From Actinobacteria bacterium UBA912 (GTDB lineage Bacteria > Actinomycetota > Coriobacteriia > Anaerosomatales > UBA912), in NCBI GenBank assembly GCA_002293965.1, contig DBEG01000142.1, positions 1-15,475 on the forward strand: a DNA stretch of 15,475 bases, in the 5' to 3' direction. The position numbers were made by a program, and so were the translations under genes. Below are positions 6,958-13,529 of the stretch, in pieces; position 1 is the first letter of the stretch; each line of letters opens with the position of its first letter. A model generated the notes under the pieces. The model did not search any database. It saw nothing but the letters and a program-made list of their open reading frames with translations, and was not told where the DNA came from.

Positions 6958-9593
6958 TCAAGCTCCCTAGCCGCGGCGGTGCCGCGATGGCGTTTTGCGA
7001 TCAGACGCTCCAGATTGGCCAACTCCTGATCCCTGCCGGTAACGTGCCCATCGAGGCGCATGTCGAATGCCTCGGCAAGTATAGCCGAGTATAGCGGCCC
7101 GGGCGAAAGTCCGAGTGCCGTGAGATCGTCACCTGTGATAGACGGTTTGATCCGGGCAAGATCGATCAGATAGTGCTCGATCCGCTCACGCACCCTGGCA
7201 TCCCCTGATCCCCAGAGCACCAACATCGCGGGGTCAGGCACGCTCTTCAGTAGTCGGAACAGTCGACTGTCGCTCATTTTGCGCCCATCGCGGAGTTTGA
7301 GCAGCAGCTCAGGCGTCCTTTCGGCAGCCACCAAGGCGCCTTCGGAGTACTCCCTGCCGAAGCGCATGTGCTTTAGCCACCGTTCGGCGGGTTGCCTGCC
7401 AGCGGTTGTGACCATCGCGGCGATGAGCACAAGGCGTCTGCGAGGGGCTCGGGGGAACAGCGGTGCTATGCGGTCGTAAGCGTCACTGGAGGCCCGGATC
7501 GACTCGATGACCATTTGAGGCTTCGCGCCGGGGTGTACAACGGTCTGTAGCACGCCGATGTCCTGAAGCCGAGCAAAGATTGACGCAGGATCTTCTTCGT
7601 CGATGATATCGAGTAGTTCCTCGCGGATCCTCGCACCGGAGACCTCATCGAGTAGCTGCATTTCGATGGCCCGGCGTGCCAGGTCCTCACTCATCGGATC
7701 GAGACGGAAGTCGTACCGCTCCTCGAACCTGGCGGCACGCATGACCCTTGTCGGATCCTCGATGAATGAGAGGGTATGCAGGACCCTCAGACTCTTGCGC
7801 TCCAGGTCCTTCAGCCCCCCGAACGGGTCGGCTATCTGGCCCAAAGAGTCCGGGTTCAGACACACCGCCATCGCATTGATCGAGAAATCCCGCCGAAACA
7901 GGTCTTGGCGGAGCGAGGAGCGCTCAACTGTGGGAAGCGCTCCGGGGCGAGCGTAGTATTCGGTCCTGGCGCTAGTAATGTCGATGTGTAGGCTCTTGGA
8001 GATAACCAGGATCGCTGTTCCAAAACGTCTATGGATCTTCACTCGCCCACCTAGGCGCTGCGCAGCAGCTTCTGCGAAGACGATCGCATCTCCTTCAACA
8101 ACAACGTCGATGTCCAGATTGCGAGTCCCCAGAAGCATATCCCTGACGAAGCCACCGACCACATAGGCTCTGATCCCGTTATCGTCGGCAAGCTCACCGA
8201 TACGTTTGACGAGGTCCACGACATCAGGCGGAAGCAGCGTGTTGAAGGACTCGAAGAACCTCTCTATCGACTTCTCTCGGATTCCGGGGGCTTTTCTGTC
8301 GAGGTACTGTTCACCGTGTAATCCCCGAAGCAAGTCCTTCCGTGTGACGATTCCGATGATCTCACCGTCAAGAACGACTGGAACCCTACCGATCCCAGCG
8401 GTGGCCAGGTAGCGTTGCAGAATCGGGATCGGTGCATCCGGCGGGACGGTGATAACGTCGCGGGCCATGAAGCCCTTCACCGGGGCGTGGTCCAGTGTGT
8501 GGCGATGGGCCTTGTCGAAGTCCTTTCGGGTGACCAGCCCCACCAACTTGTCGTCCTGAACCACCGGCAATCCGCCATGTCCCCAGGTCGACATCATCGA
8601 ACCGGCTGTGGCCATCGAATCTTGCGGACTGATGACGCGGACCGGTGTTGTCATGATGTCGGAGGCCACGATCGGGGGCTTGACCTCGGCGGCCAAGGCT
8701 TCCTCGACCAGCTTCAAAACCGCTTCCTTCGGCGATTTTCGCAACGCTGCCGAGGCGGCCTGAGGATGACCGCCCCCACCCAAACGCGACATGACCGCGC
8801 TCACATCGAGCTCAGGGATACGCGAACGGGCAACAAGCTGGATGCGCTCTCCCATCTCGATGATCGCGATGACTGCCCGGTGACCCAGATCCTCGATTAT
8901 GTGATGCGTCAGTATGCTGGCGCTATCTACATAACCGTCAGCAGTAGCCCACCCAACGAGGATGTGTTGGCCGTTGATATGCATGAGCTGCGATGATGCG
9001 ATCAACTCGTCAAGAAGTACTCGCTGTCGATCATCGAGACTTCGCGCCAAGAACTGGTCGACGACCTCGAGATCGGCGCCCGCCTCCATCATGAAAGTGA
9101 CGGCTTGTGAGTCGAAGGGCGTGGCACCCGGATACGTGAGCGAACCGGTATCCTCATGTATGCCAAGGAGCATCAGGCTCGACTCAAGCGGAGTCAGACT
9201 CACACCGCGAGCATGGAGCTCGTGGACCAGTATCGAGGTGGACGCACCGACATCCATCGATCGGTCTTCGGCAGCCTCGATATCATCCTCGGATGCAGGA
9301 TGGTGGTCATAGACGATGACCTCGACCCCCGGACGCCGAGCAATCACACCCAGCTCGCCGATCCTATCAGGATCGCGGGTGTCCACCATGTAGAGACGCG
9401 TGACCGCCGAAAGGTCCAGACCCTTGAGGTCCACGATCTTCAAGAAGTCCTGGTGGAGGTTGTGGAAGGCCCGCACATTGGGATTCTGCGTGCCGAGGAA
9501 GACGCCCACAGTGCCCGGAAAGAGCTTGGTGACCGCCACCATGGCGGCATAAGAGTCGAAATCGGGGTTGGCGTGCCCGGTGACGATCTGCAC
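6954..9593 (-). CDS. DHH phosphoesterase-CBS-CBS-tRNA nucleotidyltransferase fusion (CCA- or A-adding)
   Basis: This 879-residue fusion has three modules. Residues 1-305 are a DHH/DHHA1 phosphoesterase: GHANPDFDS (6-14) gives H7, D11 and D13, then D71, YDHHP (95-99), EDTGS (147-151) and the DHHA1 loop RLGGGGHPQAA (270-280). Residues about 308-425 are two CBS domains, each ending GLVTRKD or GIVTRKD, likely adenine-nucleotide sensors. Residues about 455-879 are a class II tRNA nucleotidyltransferase: GGFVRDMLLG (480-489), the metal pair D494/D496, RRDFSINAM (567-575) and the base-selecting EDxxR at E612, D613, R616. Similar fusions are known, for example the A-adding enzyme of Aquifex. Whether this one adds A or all of CCA cannot be told here. 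Start GTG 9593 has GGAGGG six bases upstream. All catalytic residues I can place are present. Confidence 0.92.
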   Translation of the reverse strand: MQIVTGHANPDFDSYAAMVAVTKLFPGTVGVFLGTQNPNVRAFHNLHQDFLKIVDLKGLDLSAVTRLYMVDTRDPDRIGELGVIARRPGVEVIVYDHHPASEDDIEAAEDRSMDVGASTSILVHELHARGVSLTPLESSLMLLGIHEDTGSLTYPGATPFDSQAVTFMMEAGADLEVVDQFLARSLDDRQRVLLDELIASSQLMHINGQHILVGWATADGYVDSASILTHHIIEDLGHRAVIAIIEMGERIQLVARSRIPELDVSAVMSRLGGGGHPQAASAALRKSPKEAVLKLVEEALAAEVKPPIVASDIMTTPVRVISPQDSMATAGSMMSTWGHGGLPVVQDDKLVGLVTRKDFDKAHRHTLDHAPVKGFMARDVITVPPDAPIPILQRYLATAGIGRVPVVLDGEIIGIVTRKDLLRGLHGEQYLDRKAPGIREKSIERFFESFNTLLPPDVVDLVKRIGELADDNGIRAYVVGGFVRDMLLGTRNLDIDVVVEGDAIVFAEAAAQRLGGRVKIHRRFGTAILVISKSLHIDITSARTEYYARPGALPTVERSSLRQDLFRRDFSINAMAVCLNPDSLGQIADPFGGLKDLERKSLRVLHTLSFIEDPTRVMRAARFEERYDFRLDPMSEDLARRAIEMQLLDEVSGARIREELLDIIDEEDPASIFARLQDIGVLQTVVHPGAKPQMVIESIRASSDAYDRIAPLFPRAPRRRLVLIAAMVTTAGRQPAERWLKHMRFGREYSEGALVAAERTPELLLKLRDGRKMSDSRLFRLLKSVPDPAMLVLWGSGDARVRERIEHYLIDLARIKPSITGDDLTALGLSPGPLYSAILAEAFDMRLDGHVTGRDQELANLERLIAKRHRGTAAARELE

Positions 9594-9623
9594 AATGCTC
9601 CCTCCGGCGACGGGATCGAGTGG

Positions 9624-10814
9624 TCAGCCAAGCACTTCTTGCAGGAACGATGTCCCGCGCAAAGTGTTCGTCACCTGATGATAGTCGAGTATCGTCTTGC
9701 CGACATCACTGAAACTCGACCTTGTCCCCAGGGATGTTCCTTCATCCAAACCCTTGACCTGCGCTAGTAGAGGAACGTACTCGCGTGTGTGATCGGTGGA
9801 CTTCGTGGTCGGGTCGCACCCGTGATCAGCTGTGACGATCAGGAGATCGTTGGGGTGCAAGACATCCATGATTCGAGCAAGATCAGAATCAAACATCTCA
9901 AGCGCTCTCGCGAAACCTGGGGTGTCTCTGCGGTGCCCGTAATGCATGTCGAAATCGACAAGATTCGCGAATATGAATCCCCTCCGGCCCTGCGTGATGA
10001 GTGCAGTGGTCTTAGTTAGGGCGTCGGAGTTGTCTGTCACAGGGATCGACTCGGTGATTCCTCGGTAGCTGAACATCTCTGCGATCTTCCCGATGCCGGT
10101 GCAGTGGACGCCGCTGTCTGTCAGGGCGTCAAGCGCTGTGGGGGCCGATGGCGGAAGCGACAGGTCCTTGCGACCCACCGTACGGAAGTACGTCCCCGAT
10201 GAGTCTGGGCCTGCAAACGGCCTGGCGATCACACGTGCTACCGCATGCTGTCCGACGCAAACTCGCTCTCTTACCAGGGCACACAATTCGTAGAGTGCAC
10301 GAGGGTCGATGACCTTCGCATGCGCTGCAATCTGGAAGACCGAATCAGCGCTGGTGTAGACGATTGGATGACCCGTGGATACATGTTCGTTCCCGAGTTC
10401 CTCGATGATTTGTGTTCCGCTGGCCGGTTGACCACCAATCCATCCGAACCCGGTCTCGCGAGTGAATGATTCCAGAAGGTCCGAAGGGAAGCCCTCAGGA
10501 TACGTGGGGAATGGGACGGACGACTCCAGGCCCATCATCTCCCAGTGTCCTGTAAGGGTATCCTTTCCCACGCTCGCCTCGGCACATCTACCCCAAGATG
10601 CCGTTGGATCCTCCACCAAGTCGACCCCATCGATCCGAGCGATGTTACCCAAACCCATGCGCGATAGGTTGGGTAGACGAAGGCCCCCGGTCGACCTGGC
10701 CACATTCACCAGAGTATTGGCACCCTCATCACCGTAAAGGTGCGCATCGGGCAAGGCACCGATCCCTACCCCGTCGATGACGAGCAGAACAGAAAGTCCT
10801 GACGCGCCGTCCAC
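9624..10814 (-). CDS. deoB: Phosphopentomutase
   Basis: DeoB interconverts (deoxy)ribose 1-phosphate and 5-phosphate, linking nucleoside phosphorolysis with central metabolism in the cytoplasm. It belongs to the alkaline phosphatase superfamily and uses two Mn2+ ions. Its 396 residues match the family. The first metal Asp is D14 in VIDGVGIG. T86 in GKDTLTGHWEMMG is equivalent to the phosphorylated Thr of characterised DeoB, and the C-terminal metal block reads TADHGCDPTTKSTDHTREYVPLL across two segments. A small change is the Cys in ADHGC, where ADHGN is usual. The start is GTG 10814, three bases after pilB ends. It has no clear Shine-Dalgarno, so translation probably continues from pilB. Pairing with a pilus ATPase is a matter of operon organisation, not pathway. 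Confidence 0.94.
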   Translation of the reverse strand: MDGASGLSVLLVIDGVGIGALPDAHLYGDEGANTLVNVARSTGGLRLPNLSRMGLGNIARIDGVDLVEDPTASWGRCAEASVGKDTLTGHWEMMGLESSVPFPTYPEGFPSDLLESFTRETGFGWIGGQPASGTQIIEELGNEHVSTGHPIVYTSADSVFQIAAHAKVIDPRALYELCALVRERVCVGQHAVARVIARPFAGPDSSGTYFRTVGRKDLSLPPSAPTALDALTDSGVHCTGIGKIAEMFSYRGITESIPVTDNSDALTKTTALITQGRRGFIFANLVDFDMHYGHRRDTPGFARALEMFDSDLARIMDVLHPNDLLIVTADHGCDPTTKSTDHTREYVPLLAQVKGLDEGTSLGTRSSFSDVGKTILDYHQVTNTLRGTSFLQEVLG

Positions 10815-10817
10815 TGG

Positions 10818-12479
10818 TCAGAACACCGACCGATCGACCTCATCAAGAGAGGTGATGCCCTCTCTGACCTTCTGAAGTGCATTCTGGCGCATGGGAATCA
10901 TCCCGGACTCGAGGGCGAGTTCACGCAACCTCTCGGCAGGTGCCCGATCGAGGAACGCGCCGATGATGGCATCGTCGATCTCCATCAACTCGAATACACC
11001 GATCCGACCCTTGAACCCGGAATTACCACAGTGCTCACAGCCTTCGGGACCCCAGACGGTCAGATCCCCCAGTTCATCGGGAGAGAACCCGGCCGCCAAA
11101 AGCCTCGTCTCTGGGACTCTCAAAGAAATCTTACACTCCTGGCATAGAGCGCGAACCAGACGTTGTGCGATAGCGCCAAGTACCGCGGACGACGTGATGT
11201 ACTGGGGAACGCCCATGTCGGTGAGGCGCGTCAATGCCGATGGAGCATCATTGGTGTGGATCGAGGAGAACACCAGATGCCCTGTCAGTGCCGAACGGAT
11301 CGCAATCTCGGCTGTCTCAGGGTCGCGAACCTCCCCTACCATGACCACGTCTGGATCAGACCTGAGAACAGTCCGCAATCCGGATGCGAACGAAAGTCCG
11401 ATCCTGGTATTGACTGCCATTTGTGTGATGCCACTCATCTGATACTCGACCGGATCCTCGATGGTGATCACCTTGCGGGTAACATCAGCAACCTCATGAA
11501 GGCATGCGTACAGCGTTGTAGACTTTCCTGAGCCCGTCGGTCCTGAAACCAAGATCGCCCCATACGGCCTGTGGATCAGTCGCATCAAGGAGTCCATCAT
11601 GCCGTCTGACAGCCCTAGTTGCTGGACAGAGTGGAAAGCGAGTTCCGAGTTTAGAATTCGTAACGTCAGGGCCTCGCCATTAGGCGTCGGGAGGCTCGCG
11701 ACTCTGATGTCGACTGCTCGTTCGTCAACCTTGACTGATATCCTGCCGTCTTGGGGTAGGCGCCTCTCGGCGATATCCATCTCGGCCATGATCTTGATGC
11801 GACTTGTAACGCCCGGCCGTACGCTGGAGGGAAGTTCCATCACTTTACGCATAACGCCGTCGACCCGGTATCGGATGGTGAGCGACCTGAGCTCTGGCTC
11901 GAAGTGGATATCGCTAGCGCCTTCTCGGACTGCCTCCATGATGACCTGGTTGACCAATCTGACGATCGGTACATCGTCGGCAGCCTGCAACTCGATCTCT
12001 TCATCGACGTTCTTCGCGCTTTGAACGATGTCCTGAAGAGCATCGGCAGAGACTATGAACTTATCGATAGCGTGCCTGACCTGTGAAGCACTAGCAACGA
12101 CAGCCCTGACGCGGTACCCAGTCCTCATCTCTACGTCGTCGATGGACTCTATGTCGAGGGGATTGGCCATGGCTAGGATGAGCACGTCTTGATCGAAGCC
12201 GATTGGAAGTATTTGCCGCCTCTTGGCCATCCGCTCGGGAAGCAGTTGACTAGCCGTGCGATCGATGGGATACGTCAGTAACGAAACATACTCCAGGTCC
12301 TTTTGTCTAGCTAAGGCGTCAGCAATCATATCTTCGGTGAGTACGAGCGTCCTCACCAGCACTTCGCCCAGTCGGCCGCCATCCCGTGCCTGTAGCGCTA
12401 GGGCTTCAGTCAGCTGATCACGAGTGATGACACCGCTCTCGATCAGCAGTTCTCCGAGACGATCTCCTTTGAAGTTCAA
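10818..12479 (-). CDS. pilB: Type IV pilus assembly ATPase PilB/GspE
   Basis: PilB is the hexameric cytoplasmic ATPase that powers pilin polymerisation (GspE in type II secretion). The N-terminal GspE/MshEN-type domain starts GDRLGELLIESGVITRDQL and has a second LGEVLV repeat; such domains can bind c-di-GMP in some homologues. The core contains ASDIHFEP, Walker A GPTGSGKST (313-321), the Asp box ITIEDPVEY, Walker B region DPDVVMVGEVRD (375-386), the His box SSIHTND, and a zinc site C446-x2-C449 with C481-x2-C484. The frame opens at TTG 12491, but TTG 12479 has GGAGG five bases upstream and gives the expected short N-terminus, so I chose it (553 residues). No pilC, pilT, pilM or pilin gene is in the window, and housekeeping genes follow directly, so it could be isolated from its partners or be the end of a pil cluster elsewhere. 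Confidence 0.93.
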   Translation of the reverse strand: MNFKGDRLGELLIESGVITRDQLTEALALQARDGGRLGEVLVRTLVLTEDMIADALARQKDLEYVSLLTYPIDRTASQLLPERMAKRRQILPIGFDQDVLILAMANPLDIESIDDVEMRTGYRVRAVVASASQVRHAIDKFIVSADALQDIVQSAKNVDEEIELQAADDVPIVRLVNQVIMEAVREGASDIHFEPELRSLTIRYRVDGVMRKVMELPSSVRPGVTSRIKIMAEMDIAERRLPQDGRISVKVDERAVDIRVASLPTPNGEALTLRILNSELAFHSVQQLGLSDGMMDSLMRLIHRPYGAILVSGPTGSGKSTTLYACLHEVADVTRKVITIEDPVEYQMSGITQMAVNTRIGLSFASGLRTVLRSDPDVVMVGEVRDPETAEIAIRSALTGHLVFSSIHTNDAPSALTRLTDMGVPQYITSSAVLGAIAQRLVRALCQECKISLRVPETRLLAAGFSPDELGDLTVWGPEGCEHCGNSGFKGRIGVFELMEIDDAIIGAFLDRAPAERLRELALESGMIPMRQNALQKVREGITSLDEVDRSVF

Positions 12480-12484
12480 ATGGG

Positions 12485-12489
12485 CCTCC
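12485..12489 (-). promoter_or_regulatory. Ribosome binding site deciding the pilB TTG start
   Basis: GGAGG on the minus strand lies five bases before TTG 12479. The alternative TTG at 12491 overlaps the same stretch and has nothing comparable upstream. Confidence 0.6.
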
Positions 12490-12548
12490 AACTAGACTCG
12501 ACCGACTCAAAGTCGACCATACAAGAATGATTGCGATCCAATCGTATG

Positions 12549-12836
12549 TCAAAGCCTGTTGCGACCTACGCTAAGTATCCATTCACAAAGGATGATGAAG
12601 AGGATCGTTGCCACCATGTCGGTATCGAAAACCCCGCCGAAGGGGGTGATCATAACCGGTAATCCAAGTTCAGGAGTGAAAAGGACCCCGAGATTTGCGA
12701 TCCAGGAGCCAATCGGGTGGGCTTCTATGACACCAAAGAACCGGACGATGGTTGATACAGTGAGCAGCACAGCCACGATCAGGAATAGATTAATGAATAG
12801 TGTGACTAAGGACCGGGAAAGTCTCTTCACTGTCAT
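12549..12836 (-). CDS. Small two-helix membrane protein, function unknown
   Basis: A 95-residue protein with a basic N-terminus (MTVKRLSRS). It has a first hydrophobic helix at about residues 10-34 (LVTLFINLFLIVAVLLTVST), a mid region with PIGSWIANLGVLFTPE, and a second helix at about 74-89 (MVATILFIILCEWIL), ending in basic GRNRL. The layout of helix, Pro-containing amphipathic loop, GG(V/I)xD and helix is loosely reminiscent of YggT proteins, but I cannot claim that from sequence alone. The ATG at 12836 has CGGAG close upstream. It lies about 70 nt ahead of pilB on the same strand, which allows co-transcription, and 94 nt after the FlgM-like gene. It might be a pilus-associated or envelope protein, but nothing shows this. 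Confidence 0.6.
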   Translation of the reverse strand: MTVKRLSRSLVTLFINLFLIVAVLLTVSTIVRFFGVIEAHPIGSWIANLGVLFTPELGLPVMITPFGGVFDTDMVATILFIILCEWILSVGRNRL

Positions 12837-12930
12837 GGGCTCCGAGTCTTATGCCAAAACATCCGCGTAAGCAGCAGAATAGTACATGAGCAAGGCAAGG
12901 TTCAATCGGTAGATTGACGACTACATGGAA

Positions 12931-13206
12931 TCAGCGAATGGCATCCGAGATCGATCTGGCGATCATCTTGTGGGCGACGGCATCAGCTGCGATCGGATAC
13001 TCTTCTCGAATGGTTGCAAGCACCTCTTGGACCCTGTCCGCCCGGCACTCAGGCAATGCCATCAACTCGCCACGCAGCTGTTCGATCAGAGCGCTATCCG
13101 GGTTAGCGCACGAAGAATCGCACGACATGCCCTCATCGCCACAGCGCTGCTCGGAAGTTCGAAGATATTCTATGACCTGGGTGAGCTGTTCGTCTGAAAT
13201 GATCAT
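12931..13206 (-). CDS. FlgM-like (anti-sigma-28 type) small protein
   Basis: A 91-residue soluble protein. Its C-terminal half, ADRVQEVLATIREEYPIAAD followed by AVAHKMIARSISDAI, follows the FlgM pattern (DRVxxIxxxI.xGxYxvdxxxVAxkii) that binds and silences the flagellar/FliA-type sigma factor. The N-terminal part (SDEQLTQVIEYLRTSEQ) is a predicted helix followed by a Cys cluster at C22, C29, C33, with C54 in the linker, which is unusual for FlgM and could bind metal or respond to redox. No flagellar gene is seen. The nearest motility-related gene is pilB, two genes downstream on the same strand. I infer an anti-sigma or similar regulatory role with moderate confidence; a simple helical protein with chance resemblance is the alternative. 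The start ATG 13206 has only a weak GTGAG upstream. The gene is preceded by a structured interval that may be its leader. Confidence 0.5.
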   Translation of the reverse strand: MIISDEQLTQVIEYLRTSEQRCGDEGMSCDSSCANPDSALIEQLRGELMALPECRADRVQEVLATIREEYPIAADAVAHKMIARSISDAIR

Positions 13207-13209
13207 GTC

Positions 13210-13383
13210 TCACTTATCGGACAATACCCAGATCTTCTTGAACGAATTCGTAATCGCTTCTGAGGCATTTTTCGAGAACCCCGCGTCACAAATAGGTTGG
13301 CAGAATGGGCAAGAAATTGGGGGAGCCCCAAGGCCGGCACCTTGAGGCTCAGGGGTAAGGGGTTGCGCTCTCGCGCAACACAT
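13210..13383 (-). CDS. Possible 57-residue Cys-rich peptide upstream of the FlgM-like gene
   Basis: An open frame from ATG 13383 ends three bases before the FlgM-like start. It would encode a 57-residue peptide starting MCCARAQPLTPEPQG, with CPFCQPICDAG in the middle (a CxxC plus another Cys), and a basic, helical C-terminus (SEAITNSFKKIWVLSDK). The tight spacing to the next gene and the matching Cys-richness support it. Against it, there is no Shine-Dalgarno, though a candidate promoter whose start would fall at the ATG allows leaderless translation. The first third also coincides with two strong hairpins that could equally be untranslated RNA. The frame continues upstream to 13566, opposite the LuxE-like gene, and I regard that extension as a shadow. 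Confidence 0.25.
   Translation of the reverse strand: MCCARAQPLTPEPQGAGLGAPPISCPFCQPICDAGFSKNASEAITNSFKKIWVLSDK
13323..13350 (-). other. Imperfect 11-bp hairpin in the leader interval
   Basis: GAGCC pairs with GGCTC, then a C/A mismatch, then CAAGG pairs with CCTTG around a six-base loop. No T-run follows on either strand, so it is not a standard terminator. It lies just downstream (minus sense) of the GNRA hairpin. Confidence 0.45.
13362..13379 (-). other. Perfect 7-bp hairpin with GAGA (GNRA) loop near a putative transcript 5' end
   Basis: In the minus-sense RNA the strands GTTGCGC and GCGCAAC are exactly complementary around a GAGA tetraloop, one of the stable GNRA loops. On the plus strand the loop would be TCTC, so the minus transcript is the better candidate for a functional fold. 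The AAC of its 3' arm can alternatively pair as AACCCC (13359-13364) with GGGGTT (13277-13282, minus sense). Confidence 0.5.
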
Positions 13384-13388
13384 CGTGA

Positions 13389-13417
13389 ATATTATCTCAA
13401 GCTCGTGAATTACGCAA
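13389..13417 (-). promoter_or_regulatory. Candidate promoter for the FlgM-like gene
   Basis: On the minus strand TTGCGT (13412-13417) and TAATAT (13389-13394) are separated by 17 bases, a standard sigma-70 type spacing. The match is three of six at -35 and four of six at -10; GATAAT, two bases off, matches five of six at a 15-base spacing. Transcription would begin at about 13380-13383, on or beside the ATG of the small frame, giving either a leaderless message or a leader of about 175 nt for the FlgM-like gene. A FliA-type promoter is not evident. Confidence 0.3.
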
Positions 13418-13515
13418 GCAATGAGTGTTCCACATTGGGGTCGGACTAATGGATACACCAACCAAGGCGAATACGCTACTCTTCCATTATTGTCGCCCTG
13501 ATTCTTCGACCCTGC

Positions 13516-13524
13516 AAGGAGGAG
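13516..13524 (+). promoter_or_regulatory. Strong ribosome binding site for the LuxE-like gene
   Basis: AAGGAGGAG ends five bases before TTG 13530. It is the best Shine-Dalgarno in this part of the window. The upstream in-frame GTG 13425 and ATG 13449 have none, so this site sets the start. Confidence 0.7.
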
Positions 13525-13529
13525 TCGAG

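Noticed and set aside
13242..13251. Ten-base palindrome ACGAATTCGT as an operator
   Set aside because: A single short palindrome, not placed at the candidate promoter. There is nothing to tie it to a regulator.
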